Program-made: the position numbers and the translations under genes
Origin: Zelopaecilomyces penicillatus
Taxonomy: Eukaryota > Ascomycota > Sordariomycetes > Hypocreales > Pseudodiploosporaceae
Length of the DNA stretch: 64,000 bases
NCBI GenBank assembly: GCA_005765155.1
Contig: VCCP01000007.1
Span: 1,443,501 to 1,507,500 of the forward strand
Direction of reading: 5' to 3'
Shown here: positions 35,409 to 47,700 of the stretch, piece by piece
Layout: each line of letters starts with the position of its first letter
Numbering within the stretch: position 1 is the first letter of the stretch
Notes under the pieces: generated by a model
Told to the model about the DNA's origin: nothing
Database searches by the model: none
Seen by the model: only the letters and a program-made list of their open reading frames with translations

Positions 35409-38116
35409 ATGAGTGACGTGCCTGTGGGGGCAGAAGCTCGTCCTGGGCGTGGCCCGCCTAAAAAGCGACGACGAGTCGTCATTTCCTGTGTCGAATGCCA
35501 TAGGAGAAAACAAAAGGTTTGATGATGAACAATCCCTCCACTCCCTTCCAAAACAATTGTCTGAACAAACCTCACACACCTCACACACATACACACATGC
35601 ACAGATTACATATTCTTTCTCTCCCTTTTCTCTTTACATCTCGCATGCTTGAGTAGCTGCATAGTTGTATGTAAGCTTGTCTTTGTGTGTGCATGATTTA
35701 CAGCATTGACATCATACGCTGACTCTGTGTTCATTCCATCTCGGAGAGAATAGTGTGATCGGGAGTTGCCTTGCACCAACTGCAAATCCAGGAACAGGGA
35801 GTCTTACTGCACCTATGAGCAGGGAGCTCCCACCACCCGCCAGCGTGATGACCACAGTGGCAATTCGGCGCTCTATGAACGGGACAGTGATGCGGAAGAC
35901 AAGAGAGATGAGCCGTTGTCCTCCGCCGCCACTGCCTGGGGCTATTCGCAGACCGGCGCTTCGACCATTGGCTTTCTCAAGAAGATTGAGAGTGTGGGAA
36001 CCGATAGCGAGGACGCTATGCAGGATCCGAAGCCCCAGAGGTCACGACAGGACAACTTTGCACTCAGGGAAAAGTACAGGGGGCTCATCCGCCAGCTCCC
36101 TGCCAAAATATTTATCGACAAGCTCGTTGAGATTTTTTTGAAAGAAATAAACTGGCAATATTTATTTATAGATCCGGACATTTTCTACAACCAGCTTGAC
36201 GAGTGGAATAACCTTCCTTATAGTGTGCTCTCCTCGGAGGGACCGTATGGTCTGCCCCGCGACCTACGGACGTTTCCCGCCGTTCTATTTCAGATGATTG
36301 CGACCGCAGTCCTTGTTCGACCCGAAGGCCCTGATTCTGCCTTCGAGACGCTCAAATACTCGAGTAGCATGACATTTGAGGACCTCGCGGCCGACTATAG
36401 CGAATCTGGGGCTGCCATTGTTAATCTCTTTGGTAAAACGAACCTTTCCATCACAACAGTTCAAGCGCAGTTTTTGCGAGCCTCGTTTCTCAAGATAACG
36501 GCCAATGTGGCTGAATCGGTAAGAGTTTTTTTCCATTTCCATATCGGGTGCCAGCGAGAAACAACTTACCGCCTGCTTACCATCTTTTCTCTCAATTCGC
36601 AGTGGCACATGGTTGCAGTGGCCATTAGAGATGCCCAAGAGCTGGGGATGCACCATGACTGCCTTGATCCCAAGCCAGCCAATTCAGATGTGGAAACCGT
36701 GTTGGAAAACCGATGGCTAATTGAGAGGAGGAGAAAAATGTACATGATTCTGGCAATCTGGTATGTGTTTTATTACAGTACTCACATTCGCAGCTCTGAC
36801 CCCTGACGGGAGGAATGTCATGTGTAACCATTACTGACGTCTTTGGTTAACGGCAGGGACATTCACATGTGCCTCGTGCTTGGCCGACCAGGTAATCTGG
36901 ATTGGAGGCACACGCTTCCATCACTTCCTATCGATGCTCGGCTTCCCACTGATCGATCCAAGACACCGATTGTGCCAAGAAATGAAGCGAGTGAACCCCC
37001 GACTGCATTGACACGAATCATCTTTCTCTATAAGGCTATAGTTCCACTCCGAGATATACAAGATTTAGAGCAGGATGGGCCATATCCCAAGGACTTTACC
37101 AAAGTTGACAAGGTTCATCAAAAGATCATGGACATCAATGACAGCAAACCCGCTGTGTTCCGACTCCAAAACCCAGATACACGGTGGGATGAAGATCCAA
37201 ATCTATACTGGATCAAGGCAGCCAGACTATACCTGGAACAGATACACCTCTTCAATTTGATGGCATTGCATCGGCCGTATGTGTTTCATCGAGAGAAGAG
37301 TCGAGAAGAGGCCCTGTTGACTAGTCTCGACATGCTCGAGATTCAAAGACAGATGTTTATTGGTTTGCCGTCTTTGACATGGAGGAAGTATGTCAACTCT
37401 ATACTACCCCCCTCCCCAAGGGTACCCCTGGCCTCTTTGTGCGACTTGGGACTAATACTTGCTTGTCCAGTTTCAACTTGTTCTTTGGGAGTTTTGATGC
37501 TGTCACCCTTATAGCCTCTATTTACATACTGTTCCCTCAGGAGCATCCGGAGCATCGAGAACATGCGCTCCAGCATCTTCGTTGGTCGATTGACAGATTT
37601 TCAGCCATGCAGGAGCGGAACCCGCTAGCTAGGTCAGGTCTAGGCATTCTACGTGCTATAGTGGCCAGGTTCAAGAAAGCCATCGGCAACGGCACCCCGG
37701 TGGTCAAGCAGGTTGCAAGCTCAGAGACGCCCGCAACGTCGTGGACAACAACTGACACAACCTCGGTGAGCAGGGCTGTAAATGATCTGAACTCAGTTGG
37801 CAGCTCATCGGGTCCACTTATGTTGGTTGGGGGAGATGCACCAGGGCTTTCTACAGCCTCACTAACGGGAGTGTGGGAGATTCCAGTCGACGACAACCTA
37901 GCCGGAATAGCCCCCATGTTTGCCACCGGGGATCTGATTTATAACGACCTAACAGCGTTCCAAGATGGGGATGTCTTGTCATCGTCCAGCCACAATGAGC
38001 TGAATGAGACGAATGGGATGGATGGTCCACTCGGGTGGCAGTTTGGTGGGGACATTGGCCAGGATACGCTGTGGCAGTTTCTCAACCAGTATCATCCTGC
38101 TATCAATGGGTCATGA
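35409..38116 (+). CDS. Zn2Cys6 fungal-type transcription factor
   Basis: Nuclear DNA-binding regulator with unknown targets. Five exons: 35409-35516, 35754-36518, 36603-36760, 36857-37387, 37471-38116 (introns 237, 84, 96 and 83 nt), giving 735 aa. The binuclear zinc cluster runs CVECHRRKQK then CDRELPCTNC to ESYC (Cx2Cx6Cx5Cx2Cx8C) after a basic KKRRR stretch. The 237-nt first intron falls exactly between the second and third cysteine, a position used in many such genes. The middle homology region (Fungal_trans) covers about residues 150-450, with WHMVAVAIRDAQELGMHHD and RRRKMYMILAIWDIHMCLVLGRP. The C-terminal ~170 residues are Ser/Thr/Asp-rich and may be an activation domain. It is next to URA3, but no functional link is evident. 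Confidence 0.92.
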
Positions 38117-40576
38117 GAGAAAACTCCACGAGGCGAAATAGCTGTGTGTGTGGTAAGGCAGTTCGATCCGGCGCCTAATATCCGGTGTGTGGGTGGTGTT
38201 TCTCTATTGACCAGCCGCATTTGCTTTTTGAACATGGCCGCATATTTTGAATATGGTGCTCTACGAAGTACAGACTGCGTTGGGTCTGCTTTTGAGCCCT
38301 GTAGTACGGCCACTGGGCGCTTACTTGGGATAATGTTGTTGTTTGACTGGGTGGTTTTGACCTATTGGAGACGAAAAGACAGCGGCAGTGTCACGATAAG
38401 GTGACGAGTCTAGCGAGGCACTTCGAGGGGGCATTTTATTTTGTATTGGCTACCTAGGTAGTAGCGCCAACGCACATTTTATATGTGTCAACCTGGTATT
38501 AGTGGCATCAAGGTGCTGGTCAATGTATCCGGAATGCCTTACTTGGATACGTAGCTGGCAGCCCGGTGAATAAGCCGGTGCAGTGACACAAAGAGTTGAA
38601 ATAATAGCGAAACAATATTACTTGTAACTTTTTTATTACGATAGCCTTTGATCTTGAATGTTTTATAGTGGGAGTAAAAAGACACCAGAAGCTAGATATG
38701 AATGATTAGGGGGTTCCACCAAGTCCCAAGACCTAACATCAACGACAATGGGGGCACATGTATCACGGAAACGCCCAACACAGAGGCGCCCGTTGGTCCA
38801 GGTGGCAGTGTTATTATTATTATTATTATTAATAGGTACTAATTGTAAACACTGTCAACATCAGTGGCCGGGCCATAAGGTACTTAAAAATAGTATCGAC
38901 TTGGACTTGGATAGCAGCGCCTCGGCTTGGTACAGGTGTTTTCTGCGAGCGCAAGTACTTCCGTACACATTGGGAGTTTGGCGCGTAACTCGATACACGA
39001 GATACACCCACTGTGCGTACGTACATACATGAGGTTACTGCACGCGACACAGCACAAGCACCAAATGCACGACAAACCACTTTGTTGGTTCCAGGCGACT
39101 TTGTGATAATTAAGAACAAATCAACGGGTAGGCGACCACTAGCGCGGCAGCCACCCCCTCTGGGGGATTGGTTGCATTGGCCAGAAACTGCCCTGGGGGC
39201 CGGCCGGGGGTGTTGGCAGTTGACGCTCTGTGCAACCCCACCAAAGCCTGAATTTGGCTAAATCCAAAATTAAATATAAAAAAAAAGGGGGTCCAAATGT
39301 GAGAAGGCTGTAACTTTGATTATTACAATTCGACCTGATTACTACAAGTCTAACAACCAGACGACGATGCGGCCGCGGCCGTGTTTTTTTTGTGGACCAA
39401 GGACTAATAGTAGCAAGTGTGTATGTATTTTTGGTAGGTACTAGGTAATTAGGTAGGTACCAAGGCAATTCGGATAAACGAGAGGGTTGGGAAAACAAAA
39501 AATAAAATAAAAATAAAGAAGAAGAAAAACAGTGAAAAGGAGAGCTCGGCTCCGCCTGTTGCGGCCTGGCAAATAAGAACCGCCCAGCCCTGCTCGTCCC
39601 CCTCCAAACTCGAAGTTGTTTTCTTTCTTCTTTTCCATCCTTTAAGTAAAATAAAGCACTCCTCTCCGCCCTCCCCCGCCCTCAAACCCGCCGCAGAATC
39701 ATCGACTCTTTGTAACCCTTTGTTTATTTACAGCTGCCGCACTCAAAACTCATCTGCTGCCACCAAAGTGCCCCGTGGGGTGTCAAGGAAAGACCAGGGG
39801 TGTTAGCAAAACATAAAGAAAAGAAGCTGGCATTTTTCTAGCGTGACGCCCTCTTACCTCCGTCGACGAATTATATATCCATCTACACTTATTTTATTTT
39901 ATTTTATTTCATTTTTATACTTCTGGTCCACTTGCTTCAAGCAAACGACAATACCCTACTGCCTTTACGTTAGTTTGCTTTTACGAGAATCCACCAATCC
40001 GGGGCTCCAACAGAAAGCAGAAACGCGCTTACAAAGAGAGAACGCACGGACAGGATCGAATCTTCTGCGAGCCTCTCTCTAATTATCCATACCCTGCCTG
40101 CTTGCCTGCCTGGGCTGGCCTTTGTTTGTGTGGTCCATACCACCTCCCAGTTTGCCTTGTAATTGCGGCCGAGACATCAACTTGCATTCCTCCCACAGAA
40201 GCAGCCTTTCATCTTTCTCATTCTCAAGTCTAGTTTCCCCCTTCTGCTTCCCCCTCCAAAACGTCCTTGTCGCCGAAGAAGAAGAAGAACAGAGTCAACG
40301 TGTGTCGGTTAAAGGACGGATGAGCGAGCGAAGCGGCTTTGATGAACTAGAGAGCAAACGACCACGAATTTCATCCCCACAACAGAATAATCTGGACTGT
40401 GTACCCCCATAACCTTTTGGTGCCAACTATTGCACACGACCAGTGAAACGGGTTAAATATAATCACATATTTTTGCCCGTGTTTTTCTGTCAACTTTACT
40501 ACTTTTTATCCCATTTTCATCCAACTTCAATTTGAAACACCAGCCAAAGGCAATCAATCAACAGCAATACGCCAAA
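38117..40576. other. Intergenic with long leader of CCCH gene
   Basis: 2.46 kb without a recognised protein gene. It includes a TTA repeat (about 38812-38831), GGTA-type repeats near 39432-39460 and a pyrimidine-rich stretch from about 39830 to 40300. The 3' portion likely forms the 5' leader of the CCCH gene and contains a 30-codon uORF at 40320-40412. Confidence 0.5.
40320..40412 (+). other. Candidate upstream ORF, 30 codons
   Basis: ATG at 40320 to TAA at 40410-40412. The peptide starts MSERSGFDELESKRPR and continues with Ser/Pro/Gln/Asn. It ends 164 bp before the ATG of the CCCH gene, so it would be an upstream ORF if the leader is transcribed. The composition looks protein-like, and an alternative is an extra 5' coding exon. 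No homologue known to me. Confidence 0.35.
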
Positions 40577-42509
40577 ATGGACGCTAAAATGGTTTCTCCC
40601 CCGAATCTTCACGGATTATTCGATCGATTTAAGCTTATGCAAACGCAAAGAGAATCTTCCGATAGCTTAATTAAGGTCAGTGGTTAATAAGGGCTCTTGA
40701 TCTCAATGCCATCAGCTGTTTGGAAGACAATGTATTCCTCGTCAGTCGTGCCAGAGAGCAGCTCTCACAGAGACATCCCCCACCAAAACAAGTAAAGTCC
40801 GAAACGAGCAAAAGAGCACATCATTGGGTGGACTGGTACTGACTCGCAAAAATGTCTCAGGATCTATTCATATATTGTGATTACATCGAGACTCGACTTC
40901 GTCAGGAAAACCAGCGTCTTTCTGACTGCGAGCTTGACCTCTCGGATGCTACAAAGTCCAGGAGGGAACTTCAGCACCGTATTAAGACTTCTGAAGAGAA
41001 ACAAGACCGTCTTAGTAAAGAGAATGAGGCTCTTAAGGTAAAATTCCCGACTGCCTTTTTGTTATATTGCATACTGATCTTTTATTCACAGACTCGTAAT
41101 CCATATGTTTTAGCCTTGATCGATGGAGATGGCCTTATTGTATGTTTTCCCCTCTCCAACGGACATTTGAGGTGCCAAATATCAATATTTGTTCAACTTA
41201 CTGATTTCCTCTGTCCACACAGTTTCAAGAACAGTGGATTAAACAAGGTGTTGAGGGTGGCAAGAAGGCTGCATATGCTCTCCGTTCTGCCATTGCAGAA
41301 CTCGAAAATCTTGATGATGACGTTGAAATTGTAGCAAAGGTTGTGGCTAACCTAAGTGGACTGGGCAAGGCTATGCAGCGTGGCGGCTGCCTCGATACAC
41401 AATCAGACCTCAAAGACTTCACGTTGGGTTTTACGCAAGCAAAAGCATCGTTCGATTTCATCGATGTAGGCTACGGTAAAGAAAGAGCTGACTCCAAGAT
41501 TAAAGGTATGTGTTTTTTTTTTTGATGGATTTCCTCCACTGTACTGGGCCAATCATCTATATTTCTGAAGCTAACAGTCTCATAGAAGCCGTAAGGTGGA
41601 ATTTACGAAATTATAACTGCAAACGAGTCCTTTTGGGCATATCTCACGATGCTGGATATGCTCCTTTCCTCGATGAACTACTTCAAGATGAGACTGTACG
41701 GCAGAAAGTGAGCATTATTGAGGGGGTCCCCACAGTTGGAGAGCTGGCGGCAACTCAAGTCAAGATAAAGAGCTTAGGATCAGCTCTCTTCCGAAGCGAG
41801 AAACTCTTGGCAAAGTCGCCCATATCAGCAGCTGTACAACCAACAACATACACTCAGCCGACTCAATTAATGAGCCCACCATTAAGTGAAAGCTACTCTT
41901 TACCAAGAGCGTCGCCTAGTACCTCGTATGCTGGTATTACATCAAGTGCCAGCCCTCCCCCCAAAATCAGCCTCCCGTTTGCGACCAAGCCACGGCCCAG
42001 TACAACTGCACGCCAGCCTCTTTCTGTATACCAGCTGATTCCACCTGAATTGCCAGATTGGAATCCGGGTCTTCGCGGTTTTGACGATCAAATCAGCGTA
42101 AATGTTACCATTCTGGAGGTTGTTAAGAAGCGCAAAGACTCGGACAAGCTCTGCAATAACCATTACCTTCGCGGTCCCTGCACCAAGGGCAGGCTCTGCC
42201 CATTCGAACACGACCATAGACCGACTGATGATGAGTATAATGCAATTGCAGTCTTGGCTCGCCAGAATCCGTGCGCCAGACTACAAGACTGCAACTTGGC
42301 CGATTGCATTTATGGCCATCATGTGAGTTTATTCATTGTCTAGCAGCACACAAGATGGTCTTTTGTAAATTTATGGAATGCTAACTTTACTTTCACTACA
42401 GTGTCCTAGTATTAAAGATGGGACTTGCGCTCACCCATTTTGCAGGTTCAGCGTTGATTCGCATCCCCCTGGAACCAAATTCAAGAACGCTTTTATTCGA
42501 TCCAACTAA
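40577..42509 (+). CDS. CCCH tandem zinc-finger protein with NYN-like N-terminal domain
   Basis: Six exons: 40577-40675, 40861-41037, 41092-41139, 41223-41505, 41586-42322, 42402-42509 (introns 185, 54, 83, 80 and 79 nt), giving 483 aa. A short coiled coil (YIETRLRQENQRLSDCELDL) precedes a globular domain starting YVLALIDGDGLIF, with TLGFTQAKASFDFIDVGYG and CKRVLLGISHDAGYAPFLDELL. This resembles a PIN/NYN-type Rossmann fold (acidic D-G-D at the strand end). A Ser/Pro linker follows, then Cys/His fingers: Cx8Cx5Cx3H in KLCNNHYLRGPC...CPFEH, and two more Cys/His units in CARLQDCNLADCIYGHH and CPSIKDGTCAHPFCRF. This layout occurs in a Pezizomycotina family of uncharacterised CCCH proteins that probably bind RNA. 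The 185-nt first intron is the least certain junction. Confidence 0.82.
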
Positions 42510-43174
42510 ACATAAAGTAAATGCAATCCTCACATTCGAGGGTTATTTTTAAAGCAGGACAGTCATGTATGGCAATCAAGTCCTTTAAATATGGCAGAAT
42601 GTTGTATGAGGACTTCTGCCATTGATCTCCGAGATCACAATATAGTTAATCAAGGGAAGGAATTAAGGAGAAACATGAGAAGCGGGTAGATTGTAAGATG
42701 CACCAGTCTTTTGGATTTATTTGAAGAGATATTGGGGCAAGGGGTTGGCGGCGCTAGTAGATGGGCACAAGTATGATAAGATTCACACCAGATTGAACAT
42801 GAATCAATTATCAATCCTTGTGTTTCCATTACCGTTAAACGAAATATATTATAGTCGGCCTCAGTCGAATATGCGGTACAGGACATTGTCGCTTAGGCAC
42901 TTTCGTACCTTACAACCGAGTATTGGGAGTTACATGACTTTACTTTGACAAAACGGCCAACCCCCCGCCCCCCCATGCAAATCACACAACCCCACTAATC
43001 GGCTACCCCACCATCAATTGAAATGCTGGCACCTATCAAAATCACAGCTACCTGAACCTCAACCCCATTCTACTCAGTCTATTCAACCTCGCTTCTTGAC
43101 GACGACCACTACAGCCTTTTCCTTTTCCATATTTTCTCTCCCAACTCGCAGAACATCCAACATAACAACACGCC
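42510..43174. other. Spacer between CCCH gene and SRP19 gene
   Basis: 665 bp in tandem orientation. The second half is C-rich and pyrimidine-rich, typical of a fungal promoter/leader. No gene seen. Confidence 0.6.
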
Positions 43175-44077
43175 ATGTCTCACCCGCGGGTAGAAGAGGT
43201 CTCAGATAGCGACCCTGATGTGATTTCTGACCCCGATGAGGCAGACATTGACGACTTCGTCGAATCTGACATCATCCGCACACGAGCTCCTCCCCGGGGC
43301 GCCCGAGCGACAGCATCCTCAGACGACGACGATGATGATTCTGATGACGATGATGCGCCTCCTCTGCTATCAGGCGCCACTGCAGCAGCAGCAGCGCAAA
43401 GGGCACACATGCCAGGGACATCAATACTGCCCGCCGACGCGGACCGTTCAGCGTACAATAGCTTCCAGTGCCTGTACCCAGTTTACTTCGACGCCTCACG
43501 ATCGCGTGCCGAGGGTCGCCGGGTGAGCTCCAAACTCGCAGTACGCAACCCACTCGCGCGCGAGATTGCCAACGCCTGCTCCCGGCTGCGGCTGCCATCC
43601 CTACTAGAATCAGGCAAGGTACATCCCAAGGACTGGGCGAACCCAGGCCGTGTCAAGGTCGGCCTAAAGGCGAACAAAGCAACGACGACGGTGCTCAACA
43701 AGCACCATTTGTACGTGCTAGTCGCGCAGCACTTACGGGCGCACCCGACGACAGAGAACTCGGCGGGTCTGCGATACTGGGTCGATGGGCAGATGCAGCC
43801 GCCAGAGGGGAAGCCCTACCCGCGGCCGGCGGTGCCGCGAGGCTGGAAGATGGGCGAGCTGTTGCCGTATCCGAGCGCGGCGATGACGGGAGGTGGTGTT
43901 TCGGAGAATCTGTTCAAGGATATGATGAAGGGGATGCAGGGGGGTGGTGATCCTATGGCGGCGCTGATGGCGAGCGCGGGTGCTGGCGCTGGTGGTGGTG
44001 GTGGTGGCAGCAGCGGGGGTGCAGATGAAGGGGCGAAGAAGAAGAAGAAAGATAAGAAGGGGAAGGGGAAAGCTTGA
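43175..44077 (+). CDS. SEC65: Signal recognition particle 19 kDa subunit (SRP19/Sec65)
   Basis: SRP RNA-binding subunit that helps SRP54 load in co-translational ER targeting. Intronless, 300 aa. The N-terminal ~85 residues are acidic low-complexity (poly-Asp around residues 50-62). The SRP19 fold starts at CLYPVYFDASRSRAEGRRV and continues through LAVRNPLAREIANACSRLRLP and HPKDWANPGRVKVGL. The C-terminal tail is Gly-rich then Lys-rich (KKKKKDKKGKGKA), as in other fungal Sec65 proteins. It is larger than human SRP19 (144 aa) mainly because of the flanking tails. Confidence 0.93.
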   Translation: MSHPRVEEVSDSDPDVISDPDEADIDDFVESDIIRTRAPPRGARATASSDDDDDDSDDDDAPPLLSGATAAAAAQRAHMPGTSILPADADRSAYNSFQCLYPVYFDASRSRAEGRRVSSKLAVRNPLAREIANACSRLRLPSLLESGKVHPKDWANPGRVKVGLKANKATTTVLNKHHLYVLVAQHLRAHPTTENSAGLRYWVDGQMQPPEGKPYPRPAVPRGWKMGELLPYPSAAMTGGGVSENLFKDMMKGMQGGGDPMAALMASAGAGAGGGGGGSSGGADEGAKKKKKDKKGKGKA

Positions 44078-44768
44078 TTTCAGGAGGGCGGAGGTGGCAA
44101 GAAAGGTGTCAGTGATGGAAGAGGTAAAAGACATGACATGATGAGATCTGGTATTCCAAGGCGCCGATTTATTTGCTCACGACATGTTCTTTGTTTTTGT
44201 GCGAAGGGGGGGTTGAACCAGGCACTTGTAAAAGACGATCAGGAGAAAATTTCATGATATAGTCTACTATCAAGGGTAATGGAGCTTGTGATCACACATG
44301 ACTATATGCGGGAGGAGAATCACGCAAGAACAGAGTCACGCATTGTGCCAGTTCGACTTTATTTTTGGGCGTCAAACCATACAAAACCTGTTGATAAAAA
44401 ATATACAATTACACGACCACTGTTGCCGCCTCCACGATCAGCTACTCGTTAGGATAACAAGTAATGTCATAGATCTTAAAGGAGAAGCTGGGCCACAGAA
44501 GCAGTAAAAAAAAAAAGGCACAAGAGAGAAGCATCATCAAAGGGCACATGTGGACACCAGGTGCTTCATCCAAAAAAAAGAGAGAGAGTTGTGGGTATAT
44601 CTAGCTTTTCTTTGCTTTCCCCCTTTTTGCCGTAATACATGGGCAAACGAAAAAAGAAAGGAAAACAAGTGGAACAAATACAGGACAGACACAACAACAC
44701 CGACAAAGACAAAAAAGTCACATGCATGCATGCTAAAAGACGCACAATTGTTGACATGTTTCCCATCA
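44078..44768. other. Convergent spacer SRP19 / dynactin
   Basis: Contains both 3' ends. Short A-runs (44505-44516, 44570-44578) and no gene. Confidence 0.6.
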
Positions 44769-47700
44769 TCATATCGCCGCGAGCCTCCTGGTAGCGGCGT
44801 GCAGAGCATCCCACTCGCGAGATCCCACAACTTGTACAGCATCCCCGCCCACGCCAGCCGATAGCTTGCCTTGCAGGAAGGAGGAGCCCACTGGCAGCTT
44901 AATCTTCATCTTGGCTGCAACGTCTCTCTTCGCCCCGGGGCCCGGATACAGACCCCTGCCAGCGTTCCGATCCTTTGTCCGCAACACCTCCGTCTTTCTC
45001 TTCACAGACTCATGCCAGCCCTTCCAGGCTTCGAGGTCTTCCATTTGCTTCGCGGCGTGATACTGTGGCGTGCTTCTTGCAGGGCGCCACGCCAGCTTGT
45101 CTTGCGGCGCCTGGCTCATGTCGAACATAGTGACGGACGTAGTCATCTTGATCAGTTCACCGAGCACATCCTTGCCTTCGGCTACCACTAGTGCCTTGCG
45201 CTGCTGATCAGTCCTTGTAGGTTTCTTCAAGGGCTCCGCCAGCCAGTCGTAGTTTTGCTGCTCCTTCATTCGTGCTCGTCGGTTGTCCTCACGTAGATAC
45301 CGCACAGCTGATTGCAGGCTCTCAATGTCCTTCTTGAGAGAGTCCATCTCACGCGCTGTTGCCACAGCACGCTCTTGGCCAGCTTTCATATCCGCAGCGT
45401 CAGTTCCGCCAGCGTATGCCCGGCTGTCGCTAGCAATCTTCCTCCACTTATCTCGCTCAGACTCGAGTTCCTTGAGCTCTCGGTCTTGCTTCTCAATATC
45501 TTCCTTCAAGCTAGCCGCGTGGCCACCAGCAGTTTCGAGTTGAGCTTGCAAGCTGCTAATGCGTTCAATGTTGGCCTGTGCATCGCGCATCCTAGACTCA
45601 AGAGTCTCAATCTTGAGCACGGCCGTACTGATATGCTCATCACGTTCGGCGATGTTGCGACGGGCTTCATTATATTCCGCCTTAACACGCCGAAGTTCCT
45701 CCTCAGCATCCACGGGCACCGTCTTGAGTGCTTTGAGTTCTTGAGATCGTAAACGCCAAGGGGCAGGGTTGACATCGAACTCCTGAGTGTGGCTCAAGTC
45801 GGCAGTGATTGACGCTAGATCAGATATATGTCCAGTAGCAGCCCGCAGCTTGGCCAAGTAGTTGGAGAACAGGTCTGATTCGCTTGACGAGGTGGCCTCG
45901 AGAACGGCTTGGTGAATTGCATCTTGAATCTCGGCAAATATAAAGGGGTCGACTCGTCCCTCGTCCCGAGTTAAGAGGCCATGTACACCAGCTCCAATAT
46001 GGCGGGCGAGGCGAGTAAGGTCGTGCGTTGCGGTCTCGCATTGCTCAAAGGCCTCTTTGGTGTCAGGAAGCAGGGAAAGGGATCGAGTCTTGAGGTCCTC
46101 CAGAGCGCGAACAGCCTTGCCCGCAATGACCTTGGTGCTTCTGGTTTGAGTAATGACGAGGTCTATCTTCTTAGCAAAGTGTTGTGCCAGTTCATCTTCA
46201 TCACCTTCAACGGGAATAGCTCGCTGTATCATGCTTCGCGTGACGTTAAATGCCACCGTCGCGGAGTCAAGATGGCTCTGCACAACGAGTGACCGCATAT
46301 GCAAGTCATCTGCATAGTTTGCAATATCATTGGAAATATGAACCTCCGCGAGGTGAGACATAAGCGCAATGGTACGCTGAAGCTCATCCGCACACTTTTG
46401 CTCCTTCAAGTCATCGCGCCTCAGGCCATCTATCCAAGCGTTTAGAGCCCGCTCAACGGGTTCAAGCTCAAGCAGAGCATTCTGGTACTTGGTGAACTGG
46501 GTCATAGAGCAGTGGCTGATGTCGTTGACAAAGCGATCACACATCGCAGACACCCAGACAAGCTTGTCGACTGCATCGCAGCCAGCGAGAATATCATCCT
46601 CATGACCGGGGTGAGACTGTCCGTTGACACGCTCTCGAATGAAGCTATTCAAAAGATTTGCCTTGAAGGCCAGGCGGCGGAACCGAAGCAGAGCTAGGAC
46701 TGAGTTCTTGTCCTCTTGATAGCTGTCGGGTAAGAAAAGTTTAACAATTTCGAGGTGCTGCTCTGCTTCCTGCGCTTCCAATCTTCGAAGCTCAAGATCG
46801 ATTGTCTTGACTTGTGCTTTGGAAGCCGAAATCTGCAGCTTCAGGTTCAGGTCCAGCATGGCTCGTGAACGATCATTGAGCTTCTCAGATTCCCCTTCGG
46901 TAACAGCTTGAGATGCTCGCATATCCTCCAAATCGCTCTGCAGATTCGTAACAAGCTCACGGAATCGTGAGAGAGTATACTCCATATCGTCCAATGATTC
47001 GTCTTGTTGCCCGGCTCTCCGTGCCTGTTCCGCAATAACACTGTCCTTAAAGTCAAGCTCCTCTTGCATCTCCTTCTCGTTCTGCACATGGTTAATTTCG
47101 AGCTCATCATTAATCTCTTTCAGAGACTCAAGGTCTTCAATGACAGCTCTAAGCTCTTCAATTTGCTCTGACATGCTCATATTCCTCTCCGTTAGGTCTT
47201 CGATCATATCCTCGGCGCCTAAAGCAGTATCAAGTTGCTGCCGAAGGTCTTCTACAGCTGAGTCTGACTGAGACAGCTTTTCTTTTGTGCCTGCAAGTTC
47301 TTGTTTCGCGACGTTAAAATCTTTGAGCTCTTCTTCTTGAGCTGCAATCTGATCTCTGAGCTCTGCCTCTTGGTCTTGCGTCAGGTCACGCAATCTGATG
47401 AGCGCTTCACGGAGCCTCTCATTTGTCCGCTCCATCTGCAACCATCCGGCACTAGCTCGCTCTTCCGGAGACATGCCATTGCTGTATTCTGTATTTTCCT
47501 CTCTAAGAATCTCAACCTCCAGCTCAAGCTCTTCGATCTTGCCCGTCACTGCATCCAGTTCAGCTTTCAGCACCTCGGCGGTCTCCTCTGCCACTTCACG
47601 GTCGAGAGTAGCTAACTCAAGAGCAGTCTCATGCTCTGCCTGCATAGACTCTATGGATTCGAATTTTGCTTCAGCTTCCTTCAGCTGTTTTTTAAGTTCG

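Noticed and set aside
40676..40860. Possible extra exon in the CCCH gene first intron
   Set aside because: An AG-to-GT segment is open, but its addition does not improve any recognisable domain and the direct junction keeps phase.
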